Positions 35,001 through 50,000 of a stretch of 64,000 bases of DNA are shown here, piece by piece. Both the position numbers and the translations under genes were made by a program. Source of the DNA: Rhea pennata (Eukaryota > Chordata > Aves > Rheiformes > Rheidae); assembly GCF_028389875.1 (NCBI RefSeq), contig NC_084667.1:62226570-62290569 (forward strand). Direction: 5' to 3'. The first letter of the stretch is position 1. Every line of letters begins with the position of its first letter. A model generated the notes under the pieces. The model was not told the origin of the DNA, did no database searches, and saw only the letters and a program-made list of their open reading frames with translations.

Positions 35001-38000
35001 GAGCTCTTCTACTGTGACAACCAAACAAAGCAGTTACGTTGGCAGCAAAACCGATAAAGTTGGCTTTCCTGCATACCCATGTCCAGAGCTGAGCATCAGC
35101 GACAGCTCTCCAGAGGCCGGTTAGGGTGGTGCAGCCACTTCAGTGTGTCCCTCAGCCTGCAGCACTGAATAGGTTTCCTCACACTATAAGTTTTTTTGTG
35201 TGTGTAAAACTTACAGCAACATTAATGCCACCTCTTTCTTCTCTCTCCAAGGTAGACTGCTTAAATTTTGTTCCTTCAGGACATCAAAATAGAAATTTTG
35301 AGTAAAATCTGAACTTAAATTACTACAGTCAGAATTATACAACTTGGATAGACTGTAGCTGGGTACACAAAGAGGTAGCTCAATTTTCAGGCCATCCCAA
35401 ATTAAAAACATTGGTCTATATGTGGGGCAGGGGGAGAAGGATGTCTCTGGAATTATTTTCACAGTTCGGAAACAATAATTAAGAAAATACAGATCACAGC
35501 TTAACTGTCTATTTAAGGTAAAGTTACTAAGCTCTTCCTCACTGCAATGCAAAAGAGAAATCCAAACAACTAGTTCATCACACCAAAGTTTGTGAAACGA
35601 GCATCGTTGTTCATTCCTTACTCTGCCAATATTCCCACCAGGATTGCTTTACCTTTGCCTGAGTAAGGATTGGACACAAAATATTGCGGCTAAACTTGCT
35701 TCAACACTTCTTGGCAAACTGTGAAATAAAAGCTATGGACTCACGAGTAAAGGGGAGTCAGAGTTTGCCCTGCTGACACGTAGAGCCATCGAGAGCAGCT
35801 TAGGACCTTGAAATATTTTACCTCTCTAAATCCCATGAACAGGGCAAAGCAAACACACATTCAATCTGCATAATAGCAGAGTGAACCAAGTTCATGTGAC
35901 TTTGCCAGTGAATTTTCCCCAGCAGTTTTACAACCAGCACTAAACGAAGTGCAATATAGCAACAAGCCACAAAGAATACAAACATTTCACAACAGGATAA
36001 AGAAGAAGCGAGGCAGTTCTTAATATGTTTAAACCCTGTTAGCAAGAAGTTAGTATTTAAACACACACCAGTTTTTCTTAAAAATCAATTCTGCTGGCAT
36101 TTTCTGTCTCAGATTTCCAAAGGCCTCCCCCTTCCTCTGCCTGCTTCACCCCCGAGGCCATTCCGGTGCATATCCGTGTCCCTCCCCTCTGCAGCCCAGA
36201 ACAAAGCCATGTATTTTGGTAAACAGCTGCATTTTGTCTCCCTGAAATTCAGCCACTCACTAGTTAAGAGTTTGCAAAGAAGAAAAAAATCACAGCACTG
36301 CGTGCCCAGGATGCAAAGGGAGAGCCCGCAGGCTGACTTCGCCGCCCCCCGTTCAGCCGTGCGGCGAGAAGCCCCATCCGCAGGCAACCCTAAAAAGCGA
36401 GTGCACCCCTCCAGAAACCCGCTGCCCTGTTTCCCCTTTTCCGCTGGCCCCAGCAAATACGCTGCTATAAAAACCCAGAGGATGCAGGAAACTCACCCGC
36501 AAGCAGAGCTCTTCCCACTGCTGGTGCAAATGCTCGACCTGCTCCTTGAGCACCAGCATGTCCTCGGAGAGGATGCAGTGCGCCAGCTCCACCTTCATGG
36601 CCCGCAGCTCCTTCATGCTGTGGGCCCAGTCCGCCAGCGACTGCTCCAGCTCCTGCATGGAAACGCACCCAGAATGAGCCTTGGCTCTAAGCTCCTCCGG
36701 TTTCCAAACCGGCTCATTAATCCTCCCGGCCGGCCTGTGGGGGAGGAGAGCAGGGGAACCGTGCAGCTGCATGCACAGTTCTTCAGCTCTGCTGGCTCGG
36801 GTGCCCCCCGGGCCTGATTCGGCACCCGCTGCAGCCCACGGCAGGGCTCCCGCCGACTGCACGGTGCAGCAGGAGCCTCCGCCACCTCCAAACCCCCCTA
36901 AATGCAGCCTGGCCCCTGCCGCTCCCCGTGCGCCCAAGCAGGGTTTGGGGGTTCGCATGCAGGAGGGATGACATGCCCACTTCTTCATTTTTTTCTCCTT
37001 TCTTTTTCTTTTCTTTTTTTTTTTGATAACTTGTTTTCCACCTACATATTTGTTGTTATTACTTATCTCGTTGCCCCAAATCAGTTCCCCTCACTAATAA
37101 CAGATTTCATAGACATTTCATCAGACTTCTCACAAATCTGCAGCTCCAAGTCACACAAACATGTTCTCTCTCTTCTCTTTTGTTCCCCCATCTCCCCTTT
37201 TCTTTTGCAAGGAGTCTGTGCTTTTCTGAATAGTGTTCAACTGGTCACCAAAAAAGCAGAGACAGCACTGCATGCAGCAGGGAAGCAGCACACTCCACGC
37301 TCGAGGCATTGGGTCCCGTTTCACAAGGCAGTCACAGGGAAGTGTTGCTGGCTCCTCTAACAAAAATATCTTTACATATGATCCTATTTATCTCATTTTA
37401 AAAGAAAAAAAACATGTGAGTGTCGGTGTTGGGAAGGTGTGCTGAGTCCAAACCCCACAGGTATTTTCACAGTTCTTTTGATCCAACCACTTATATAAAT
37501 CCTAAAAAGGAATTGCTGATCTGCTTCAAGACTGGAGGAAAAATTAACTAGAAAAGGATAAATCAAATAGAATTCAGAATAAAATTTACCTGAATTTACA
37601 ATAAACTGCTCCCCACAGATGGGAGCACATGCAAATATGCACCTTGACAAGGGTCTAATCAAAGCAATAATGGAGCCAGTGTGGGAATTTAATGGGATTA
37701 TGCTAGCTGCATGCAAGCTAGAGAAAAACAACTTTATTCTACAGAAGAACGAAACGCAGAGAGAGTAAAGGAGGCCTCTTCTTCTTAATGCCATTTTCAT
37801 CCTGAATTTTATTATGCTCTGACATCCAACAGCAGCATCTGCACTGGCACTGTCCGACTGTGACATCTCCATGGCCAAATTTCAGTTGCTGGAACGAGAG
37901 GCAAGAGCTGCGTACGGACAGGCGCTGCCATTTCAAACGTACTTCAGAGTTACAGCAAGACTGGTGCTGTGGGAAAGGCAGCCAGCGCTCACAAAGAAGA

Positions 38001-41000
38001 TTTCAGACAGCTGATAATGAGTTCAAAGCCCTGGCTCATTAATAAGCTTATTTGTTCCCACCACATAGGTCAACGCTTCACTTCATAAAAGGATGATGAA
38101 AGACTGACCAGTCCAGACAAAACTTTCCTCTTAATTTCCATTTAATTTTTATGATACACTATGGGCTGCAAGAGCTTTTGCCACTCCCTTACTCTAATTT
38201 TCCTCCTCTTTAATTATTCTGAGATCCCACAGGTGTGCATTGCACTTTGCAGACTGGAAGGAAAATAATAAGGTCTCTTGCCTGAGGAGCTCCATGTCCA
38301 AAGTGGATTGGGAAACAAGAAGGGAGATTCAGCCATTAAGAGCACAGCCAATTCGAGCAGAAAGCAGAAAGTTTTATCTTGCTTGGGTGACTACGAAAAC
38401 AGGCCTCAGAAAAGGAGCAGAAGCAGTTAAAAAAAAGAAAGAAAGAAAAAAACTTTTCTTGCAGCAAAAACCTCCCTCATCCATGCAGATTAATCTATCT
38501 GAATTTGCAGATTGGAAGCAAGCAGAATGGTAGAGGGGAAAGGGATTCAGTTTCACTAAAGAACAGGTAAGATGGAAAACTGATTTCAGAGGGATTAGGT
38601 GCTGTGCAAAGAATACATCTATTTAAATATAGTCTGCCTGTTCCATACCTTAATGTCTTCCTTGACTTTGTAGAGTTCGTCATGTTCAGCTGGAAGTGGA
38701 TCTTTCACTTTCTCCTTCAGTTCTCGCAGCCTACTTTCCAATTCCTTGGTTTGCTTTTCACAGCAGTCCCAACGCTGGAAGTTACAGAAGGAAGATACAA
38801 AAGGTTAAGAGACCTTACCATGGACATACTGTACTAACAGACAGGTTACAGAAGAGCCTCTTCAGCCCACTCCAGTAAGTAATCATCAGTTCTGGTTATT
38901 TGGATTTTGATGTGTGGTACCACCCACAGGGGTTCTGTGCATGCACTTACAGAAGAATTTGCACCCTTTAATATTTAAGCTTTGCCTTACAAAATCTTTC
39001 TGCTCGGAGGTTTATATTTTGTCACGTCCAAACTGAGAGGTTTTTAATATAATTTTGGGCTGAGGATTATACTGATGACAGTATTGAAGGGTAAGACATG
39101 CACGCTGTCTGGCTGTGAAAACAAATTTATTTCCTTAAGGAAATCAGTAAGGTCTCCCCCTTCTTTTCAGGCTCTCTCAAATTTTCACACTGCCTTCACA
39201 GCCTGCTGGAGGAGCCACCGTGGTGCCCACCCTGCTGTCCCTCAGGGAGCTGGACACGCTGGTGCCAGCTACCTGCCCCGTACCTGAGCTGTGCCACCGA
39301 GTCCCGTCCTGGTGGCCTCCAGCTGGAGCTGGGTGTTGCTCCAGCTCTGCTGCAGCTGGCCGAGCTCCTCCTGGAGACTCGCGCTCGTCTCAGGGTCAGA
39401 GACCGTGTGCAGCTTCTCTCCGACGTCAATCACTAAGGAGTACATGGCTTGCCACCTCTGAAGGATTACTGCCTTACTCTTCAAAAGAAAAACGTTTTAA
39501 ATTTTTATGCGGTCTCTAACAAGCCTTCAAAACGCTCCTGGTGTTTCACTTGAGAAGAGGAGAGGACTTAATGAACAGAGTTAGGAGGCACTGGTTGGTT
39601 CACTTTGTGCAAGAATAATAAATACATCTTCTTCTATGGGCTTTTGTAATTTCAGAAAAAAAAAAAGATCGGACCCCTCCTGATCTACAGGACTCTACAG
39701 CAGTTTTTCGCAGACTGAAGTGATACAACAAAGGTGGGACAGTTATAAAAAGATGAAATTTTAGCTGCCTGAGTAATTTAGGAGTAAAAATAATTATCTT
39801 AAAGTCCTGTTAGCACCCCGGAATCAAAGGATAAGATAGCTTTTTGAGAAACAGCATCTTTATTAATCGCACCAAATGAAGTAAGCCATTGATCTTAATT
39901 TGCCTACAACACAAATTAGTCTATAACATGAGCAGATATGATCATTGTTTCTTTTTACAAAGCAACAGTTGAAGAGAAAAGAAATTTGGAGCAGGAAGAG
40001 GAAGATTTTTTCACTTTTCTCATTAAGGAAGAGCATAAGCCTTAACTGATAAAAACTACTGAAATTCATCTTTAAACAGCAGATGAAAATGAAGATGCCG
40101 CAAATAGAGCTAGCACCAAATGCAGTACTGGAAATGTGTTAATCTATCAACCTTAGGATCATTGGAAGATGATAAACCATGGATCATGCAAATAGAGAAG
40201 CAGTTCAATAATACATTTTTTAAACATTTTTGATTGCCTTAAACAACAATTGAGGTCAGTGCTTGTACTGACCCTCCCATTAAAAAAAAAAAAAAAAAAA
40301 AAAGTGTACACAGTTCAATGGAAAAAGCAAGACATCCTAAACTATATGGGAAAATAGTTTTCCAGGCTCATAAAAGCAGAATTCACTGGCCTGCTACCCT
40401 GGATTTCCAGGCTCACAGGAATAGTTGTTGATATCGACCTGGAAATTGCTACAGTAGAAATATTTTTTAAACCACACAAAGCTACTAAATGACAGTGTTT
40501 CTCAAAAAATTTCCTAGTGTAAAGAGCTTTTTACAATGCCACTGTTTTCTCATCTCTGCTCAGCTTTAAGAAAAAGGTTCAGCAACTGGTTTTGCTCAAG
40601 AAAGCAAGTCATTTTAAAGCCTTTCCCCTTTATCAGGCAGAAGATGATTCAATCCAAAAACACTCATATATTTTACATTTATTGGAGATAAAAAGAATAC
40701 CTTAAAATCATGAATTAGACTTCTAAGCTGGTAAAGGCTACAGCAGTCCTGGCTCTTCACAGCCACGAGGAAGTTGTTCGTATCAGCAAGAAATCTGCTG
40801 AGACTCCGCAGGGAACTCCTGAAGAGCTGCCACTGGCTCACGAGCCCGTCAATATCTTTCTTCCTCTGCTGAATCATCCGGATAACGTTCTGCCACTGCT
40901 CTTTCAACAATGTGAGCTTGGAAATAAACTCTGTTCTGAAGACCAGAGGTGTTGAGTGTTAGCATATTTTAACTTCAAAGTTGTATTTTCCAATAATTGC

Positions 41001-44000
41001 GATGGATTTCCATTTGCAATGTTGTAAAATTCCGATTCAGATATCCGACTATGTGACAGATCTGTGCAGTCAACATAAGCTCAGCCCTGCTCTCTGTATT
41101 CAATCTTTTAAGCAAAGCAAAATCTTTTACGTGGTACAAGAATGGATAATGCAAGACATTCCTGCTATTGCGTTACAGCAACACACGTAGTACAACAACC
41201 ACTGAAGCAATATGCACTAAATACTTTTTTTGAAGAACAAGGAAGTCAATGCAAGTGAGACCAGACCTCAGCTTTTGCTGCAAAACTGATCTGTGCTTTT
41301 ACCAAGCTGTAAAAGGGAGCTGTGTCCTACAGCAGTGGGCCACAACTGCAGAGTGAAAGGGCTCTCTGTTTATTACCGAACTCATGCGGGCAGCTCCCTG
41401 GCCTCTCCCACAGCACCATTACAGAATCCAGCAGACCTAGCTAGAGGTGTTGAGATACCCCCGAGCTGTTCTTTCTGCTCTTCTGCGGTGGCCCCTAGAT
41501 CAGCCCTTACTCAAACAGCTGTGTGTGTGAGGTTAGCTTCAACACAAAACCCCGCAGCTTTGCTCAGTTTAGCCCTACCTTCCCTGGCAGCTTTAAGCCA
41601 AGCTATTACACTGAAGTGGCTGGGGGAGCAACCAGCTCTGGCAGAGAGGGGAAATGTCTTCACAGCAGAAGCGGCTGAGGCAGCTGAACCTCTACTCACA
41701 AATATTACATGCCTCTTCTTATTCTATATTGATTAAGAAAAAAAGCGTAAGATCACCCTAATTAATTAATAAAAGACAGATTTAGCTATCACATTTTGGG
41801 TTGTGTGGCTGAGGACTCAATGCCCTGCCACGTGAGCCTGGGGCAACCTGCGGACGGAGCCTCACCCTTCTGCGCTTAAAAGCAGAGAGGTCTGAAAAGA
41901 GAGAATGGGACTTTCACCTACGGCTTTCTCTTTACCCCTTGCAAAAAGGTAGCTTCTCAACCACAAACATAGTTACAGTTTCAACAACAGCAGGGAAACA
42001 ATCTACAAGGAAACCTTTTATTTAGGAGCAATTATTTTTGCTAGGTAGTTAATATCCAAAAAGGAGTTGGGCCAATATACCTGTATTTCTTTCTCTTTGC
42101 ACTACCTCCTGCTTTTGCAAAACCTGCCATGGGATTATTTAAAGGGCAAACATGGTCAAGGATTTGGGTTTGTATTCTCTTAAGAGTAAACATTCAATAC
42201 TGATACTAAGGAAGTGATCCTATCCACTGAATTAGTTATATCTTAGCAAGATCTTAGGGAGAAAAAAATTTACCTTTTTTCTGCTTCTCCAGATTCCAAG
42301 AAGAGTAGAACTTTTCCTATGATGGAGTTAAATGTCTGCTGATTTATAGAAATCTCAGTTTGCAACACCTGAAAATAACAATAGTTTTTTTAACTATTCA
42401 ATGAACAATCTTTCCTACGAAAGCTGTTTCTCCTCCTCTTAAGTCACAGCACATACACTTTTAAATGCTGAATGCTTTATTATTTTCATGTGCTGTTGTC
42501 AAACTCTTCCTAAAAGTTTGCACATCTTTTGGATACCAGGAGACATTTGCACATACGTGATAATTGTCCCACCAGAAGCTGTATGTTGCAGTTATTCTGG
42601 AGCCTAAAATTTGCTGGACTCTTTCACAAGAAATGCAATTTAGACAGTAACCTATAAAAAGCTGTAAAAAGCCTCATGATAGGCTAACTTGAGCTCTGCC
42701 ACTGTTCATTACAATGAGCAGAAGCTTACTCTATAAATAGTTTAATTGCAATGAATGAATTGATTTGGTGATGTCTGAGTAGGAGGGACCAAAAAAAAAA
42801 AAAAAAAATCTTTCCTCAGGCCCTAATGAGTATCATTAATGCACAGACTTAAACACGCTGTGGAACTAGCAGCAGTACTTAGGGCAGCGGGCAGCTCTGC
42901 TCCACCACAGTCAGCACAAAGCTCAGCCCAACTTTCAGTTCATGATGTTTAGCTTTTATCACACAATTACTTTGTATCTTGGTTGTTTTTCCATCCTCCC
43001 TCCAATATGACAAAGTTTATACACACTTTGCTTAGAATTGCATCCACATACTACTGCTAATATGTAATGTACTCTTATCCTCTGGATGAATACTGTTGCG
43101 CACTTGAGCACTATCTCTCTGTAGCAAATAGCAAGTGTTTGGAAAAATGCCAGTGAAACAGATTTCCATCTGAATCTACCAACTGGTCAAAATGGCAATA
43201 TGCTGTGAAAAGGTTTTGTTTTAAATGCTGTTCTTCCAGAAACAAGTAAGGTTCCTGCTAGATCCCCAGGAAACTGCCTAGCAAGCTGCTGTGGACAACA
43301 AGCTTCAGAGCTGGGGACAGCTAGACAGGCAAGTTACCACAGGGCTGGAGAAATCTAGGACTTCTGTGATGCAGCACTTCAGGACACACTCCTGAAGGTC
43401 TGACTGCTGCAGACAGACATCCACCCCTTTTGCAAAATGGTTCAAAGTTTTCCTTCTGGATAAGTACAAGGCCACATTCCAAATGAGCAAAATGCACCAT
43501 AAAACTCTGCCCAGGTATCATTTCTAAAGCAATAGGATTTTTTGAAGAATTTTCTCAACTGTTACAATTCAAGAAGAAATTTCCATTCTTAAAAATAGTT
43601 TTACCTCATATACCCTCTGTTGTTCCTGCAATTCTTCAAACTGGCCTGGAATATCTGCTTTTAAGGCCTCTTTCATTTTTTCTAGGAATTTCATCCAGTT
43701 TTCACACTTCTGAAAAAACTTCTTTTCATCAGTTTGAGTTCCTTCAAGCTCACTGCAGAACAAAATAAATAATCAAAACCTGTTTTACTGTTCTTTCTTT
43801 TCTGGATACTTTTGCATACAGTCTAGCATGGTGGTTAGTAATAATAACAAAAATGGGGTTTTACTCGGCACTTTCCTACCTTCTTCACTGTGAACGTCCA
43901 CATTTTTGCTTCAAGTGACTTGGAATGCAAATAGGCACTGAATAATAAAGTGAGATAGAAGGGTAGGAATTCTTGGAAAGCCCCATGAGAAAGCTATGAA

Positions 44001-47000
44001 AAGTTTGCAACCTCCCATGCTTTAATTTGGTTTTGACTTTCCTCATGGAAAAGGCAACGGTTAGCAGTAATTTTTTTTGTGTTTCTGACCTGCAGCGCTC
44101 CAGAGCTGTTGCTGTTTTCTGACTCCACTGCCGTGTCAGGCTCTGCATTTTCTTTAGGGTGAAGTCACTGAGGGGCAGCTTAATACTCGCTTCATTCAAA
44201 CTTTCTATGCTTGGAGATAGGGCAGCAAGCTCTAGCGTACAATTCTGGAAATAAAAAAATAAAAGCAACTGCAAAACATACTGCCTTTCTTTAATTTCAG
44301 AGAAATATAGAAGCCTCTTCTGTAACATTATGCACCAAATGCTAACCCAAAGAACAACATTTCTCTGTTAATTTCACAGAATACAGGAAACAAAAAAATC
44401 ACAATTCCTCTACACGGGGCCCACTTTTCTGACACTATTTAACAGAATCTGAAGAGCTGGTATGTGCAGAATTACTCTGAATCCCACAATGAGGGCAAGG
44501 GGGTACTGCCGCTGCCAAGCTCCTGCTCACAGCCATGGGAGGTTCTCAGGATGCCTGATGCAGTTCACTCCAATACACTACTCTGCCTCCAGAACAACGT
44601 AGGGAAAAGAATCTCCCATCAACCTCAAATCTACATGGTTTTCCTCCCCTCCACACAGGTCATTTGGCCTGCAGGACACATCTAGATTTTTTACAAACTT
44701 CAACTGTTGAGTTCCATGTTCCACATGAGATTGTAGACACTCAGATGCAAGTGCTATAGCTATGATACTTAGGACACAAAGAGTTCCTTGAAGTAGAGAA
44801 GAGCTGGTATCCTACAGACCCTTAAATCACGAGCATTTATCTTTTTGCCGTTGGAAATCTGAACATACCATGAGCAACTCTGCGTTGTCTGTTTCTCCCT
44901 CTAGAGATAGGTTATCTAAGGCATCTGCACAATTCTTGACGTGACCCTCCAGCGTTTCGAGACAGTTCTTGAAATCCTCCAGTTGTAAAAGATTGAACTA
45001 GGATGAATATTGCATATTTATGTTAATCACAATCTGATTTACTATACATATCCAGTATACAAAAAGGAGCAAAAAGTCATATCCTCAGGTAGGCAAAAAG
45101 ATATTAAATCCAAATGGCAATGTATTTATAATCCACTCACTGATTTTTTTCAGTGTTTGCACGGAGAAGGGCAAAATTTAAGCCAAAGTCACCAGAAAGA
45201 AACCAAACCTCTAAATCCTGAGAGAGCCATATACATCTGGAGGGAGTGGGAGGTATATGATATACCTTTCTGCAGCTTTGCACTTTGATTTGTTGCAAAA
45301 TTGGAAAACCAGAACTTTACTTGTCAGAGGCCATAAACATGTGAAAATGAGCTTCCTTTGAGCTGCATGCAGAGCATGCTCCCATGTGCCTATAACCAAG
45401 GCTGCACAGATCATATGAGCTCTGTGGAAAGAAATAAGGGCTGGAACCTCACTCACTTATTCACTGGGTTTGTTTCTCTGGGTCAGGGAGAAGAAAACAG
45501 CTCTAAAATAGTGATTTTTTTTGAGAGAAGTGAATGGCAAAAATTGGTGTGAGGGGACAGATAGCTTTGTGCTAATACTATAAGGTTACACCAGAGAAAA
45601 TGATTATCCAGAAATGAAAACTTTCACAGAGTGTGAAGTTCACAGGGAATAGGAGAAACTTGTTATCTTCAGAAAGATACCTGGCTTCCAGCCATTGAAT
45701 TGTGCAGGTAGACAGAGTCATAAATAGAGTTGGCTGAAATTTCTTGAGAGCTGGGTTTACTTTAGAACATAACAACTCATTGAAACCAGACTTTCTGAAA
45801 GGAATGAACTGGTTTTGATCAGTATATTTGCTTGGAAGTCTTCTCAGCAATACCTGCTCAGAGGAGAGTCAATCCCATAGCCCTTCTGCGAGCAGAGCAT
45901 CATATGTGGAAACCTAGATCCAGGTGCCTGCTCTGTCTAAACAGGAAGGTGAATCTGATCTTCAAAATTACATCAAATGACCACAATCTTTTGTTTATTT
46001 AGGTATACGGCATTCATTTCTATCAAAGTAAACTGAAGCCCTTAGATTTGTTCCAAGGAGAGCCAAGAAAGTTTACAAACTTGCCAAGATGTTCATAGAA
46101 TATGAAAATGTTTCCTAACTGGTAATCATCCGAGGGTTCTGTAGTCCTTGACAGTAATAGGTCTGCTTAGAAAAAACTCGTTAGAGCAACACAATATAAC
46201 AAGCAGGTGAGAAGGGCAAATCCCTTCCTCCATCAGTCCCTCTGGCTTAGTATATTGTTTGTTTACATGGTTGACCATAACGTCAAGCTTTATTTCATTC
46301 AAAATTTAATTTCAGTTCAGCATCTACAGGGCTATAGTGAAGAAGCTACCTTGGACTGACAGTTAATTTGCTACTAAGAAAAATACCTCGAATTCATCCA
46401 ATTTCCGCTGCAACATCTTTTCTAAATAGGATGCTCTCTGGAGCGGTTGCAGCTTCTGCAGAAGAACGGCTTGTGTGGCAGTCCCAGCCTGCTCTTTTAT
46501 CTGGTCCACCAGCTCAGAAATCTGGGAACGGCAGCCCTCTATGGCTTGAAGGCCATGCTGTAAATTCTGAAGAGAGAAGAGGGAAATAAATAAATAAATA
46601 AAGGCAGCAAATGAATCAGATCTTCATTCATGTGCCACTTTCATTTAGTATCTTTTGTTGCTGTAACTAAGCTCTTTTTGTTGATCTCCTCTGGGAGCCA
46701 AATTCAGCTGTGGTGAAAGCTTCTGTCTTTTACTCCGATAATAATGGGAATTGCATCCATTGACTCCAGTGCTGGGAAAAGCACAGTTCAAAGTTCAGTG
46801 GGACACCAGTGACTTTAGACAGCAGGATAGTACTGTTACAGACGAGATTAGAGAGAAAAATTACAATATCCTCTCAGAATGGATTTATGTTAGCAGATGG
46901 AGAAACCAGCCCATACTACATACAATAAAAAGCTATTATTTTACAAACATATCAGTACCTTGAATCCCTTAGTCACTGAGTATTATGTCTTTTCTTTTCA

Positions 47001-50000
47001 TTTGTGTCCCTCTGCTATAGAAATGATGCTATAAAATTAACTCTAAAGGCAGTGAAAGAACAAAGCGAGTTGTTTCAGCCCTCCAAATAATGGCAGGATG
47101 TCACCTTGAAATGCACCGATTTCTACAACCATCATTTATTTTTAGCCAGTAAAACCTCCAGAATTTGCCGCTGAATATTGTCGCTTCTTTGAGTAATGAA
47201 CAAATACTTCTTCCTATTGCTAGCAAAGAATGGACACACTTCCCTAAAAAGCAAAGTGGCTCTTAGTCCCCGACCTCATCTTTGGAACGGGTCATAATGT
47301 GAACTGCCACTTTAGCCATTTATTGAATAACTCATTATAGTATCTTACTCTGCATATTGGATTTAGTCTGTGCTTGTTGTGATGAGAGAGTTCCATAAAC
47401 CCATATAAGATGAAAAGATTAGAGATTAAAATGCAGTTTAAAATGCCCATTTGCTTTCAAATACAACATCTCTGTATCTCATAAGCCATATCACCACTCC
47501 TCATTCTTCTGCCTCACTCTTCCCAAAATACACAATAAATTGCATGCATCTTCCCCACACATACCAGGACATCTACAGCACTAATGGTATTCTAGCAGTT
47601 GTCTCATGTTAGTAGTTGCAAAAATTTCTTGGTCTCATTTACAGAAAATTTGAGGCCTCTTCAAGGACATATATAAATTTATGTCTCTCAGCCTTTAACC
47701 AATCAGAAGAAAGAGAAAATGCTTCGGTCCAAGTTTTGCTGCTGTCAATTGTTTTTTGACATGGGAAGAAATATATGGGTTCTCTTTTCTGTAATGCAGA
47801 GTTTCACAGTTGGCCACATGCATAATGGGGTACTTTGGACCTCCTCCAATGTGTTGCTAAAGGTTCATAAAGCAGGATGAATCATTGCTCTGTCCTGAAA
47901 TAAAGATTATTATATTTCTTTACTACAGTCTGAAGAAACCAAGAGTGTCGGAACCTAATGACAGCTTTGCTGTCTGAGAGTGTCAAATATATCCTGTGGT
48001 CTCAGCATGAAGTCTCATTTGCCAAAAGTCAGAAGTATTTTGGAATAATCTAATGAGCTCAGAAATCTGTTAACTTATCAGACAAGGCCAAAAAAAAAAA
48101 TCAAAAAAAAAAAAAAAAAAAAAAAAAAACCCACACCCATCAAAATCAAGTAAAACCCATCTAAAGAAAAAACTGCAGAAGACTTCAAGATGGTCCAGTG
48201 TTCTGGAAAAATGGTCTTTTTTTCCTGCTATTGTTCTAATAGAGACTACCTCTCTTCCATATACTGCCCCATAAAATAAATCATTTGGTTTAATGATTCT
48301 CATATAGCCCTAATTCTTTGTGTAGGCAAGAGAGAGGTAGAGATTATTGCTCCCCTCTCTTCCCATCTTGTGCTAACTGCAGCTTGGTTTTGTCTCAGCA
48401 TATGGCCAAAGTATTTAAAAGGAAATACAAAGGTGTTTGTTAATGGAAAAGCAAGGCTGTTTTCCACTGATTGGATTCTTCTAGGGGAAAGGAAAGGTGT
48501 TCTTCGGATTTTTTTAAAATAAATACAGATTTGTACAAGGCAGCAAAAGCATGTTCGTGTACCTTTACATCTTGAATCCTCTGCTTCAGGGTTTCTATCA
48601 TGTTATCCTGAGGCATTTGAGCATCCAAGAGCTGCGTGCACTGCTCCTCGTGTTGTTCTAACTTGGCTGCTGCCTCAGTGCATAAAGTGTCATAGGGCTC
48701 CCAGAGCTGCAGGACAGCTTGCGCCGTCCGCAGCTGATCGGTGATGTCTTCATTTACTGAGCTCCACCTGCCAACACATCAGATGACGATAAGAGCATTT
48801 TGCTTGGAGATTCTCCTCTTGGATCAGAATATGATTTGATGCAAGATTCCCAGAGGAGTCTCCTTGCATTCATGCCCATGTTACGGAAAGCTGCTGACAT
48901 AACACCATTTTGTGTTCTGTCATCCATCACAAAAACACAGCATCAGCTACTATTCTGAACCTTCAGACAGCTGAATAGTCTCAATATAGATTTAAAAGTC
49001 TGACAGAAGTCCAAGTCCTGTCTCATCAACTTTTTTTTTTTTTTTTTTTTAATATTAATAATGCAGAGTCCCCTTTGCAAGCTTACCTGGTGTGTGCCTT
49101 GTTGCACTTCTGTTGGATAATCTCTGCAAAGGAGGGGGAGCAGTTCTTCTTCAGACCACTGGCAGCAGCCTGGAGCTTGGCCCAACTTTCTTCACTGTTC
49201 TCTGATTCATCTTGAAGAGACTGCAAAACGCATTACTGAAATTAGTTTTGGAGATGAATGACCTAAGCATAGCCTCTCCTATAGATTAATAGGAATACAA
49301 TAGCAATAATGCCACCCATATTTGCAGTGCAGAATAAAATGTTTGTGAAAGGCATAACATCTGATCTTAAACAATTTTTTAACCTGGATCATTTTACCTC
49401 AGTTGTACTTTTGAGATTTTTAGGTGGGCTATTTTTTTGTTCTTCGAGGAAAAGTTCATTTTACAAACCCACAACCTTGAACTGATTAACCTAATCTACT
49501 AGAAACAAAAATGTCTTATTTTAAGCCATGGTTTCAGGGACATTTCTATTGGTGGCAAAGCTGGCTTTACAGCTCCTTATACAGGTGATTGTAGGACCTC
49601 ACCAAGGGCCATATCTGGGAATCAATTCAGATTAAAAATAAAGAGGTTGCTGGAAGAAAAGGAGGAGAAAGGTGCCAATTGACTGCAAAAAGTCTCCAAT
49701 AGACTACATGTCCCCAGGTCGCGGTGGAAAGTGTTTGCACAGACTTCACTGTGGAGAAGCATACTTGGGGTTCATAACCTCAGTTTGCTTTGCTCTGGTT
49801 CCGACATGACTTTAAAATGTGCCAAAATAGGCTTCATTTAAACTGAAACAAGGAGTGCCCACAGAGCCTTTCAATGCTAGTTTAAAGCCAGGTAAGCAGA
49901 TTTTAGCTGAATCTGCAGAGCACTCCAACCCAGGGCCAGCCTGACTGCCCCACTTGGACTTGGCAACCGCTACATAGAGCGGCAGGATGATCCGGAGCAT

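Noticed and set aside
36176..36988. 213- and 211-codon open frames on opposite strands across exon 21
   Set aside because: Composition effects in a GC-rich patch. Only the 52-codon stretch bounded by splice sites matches nesprin-2.
37393..37878. 161-codon minus-strand open frame in an intron
   Set aside because: No acceptor/donor arrangement compatible with neighbouring exon phases, and no recognisable protein character.
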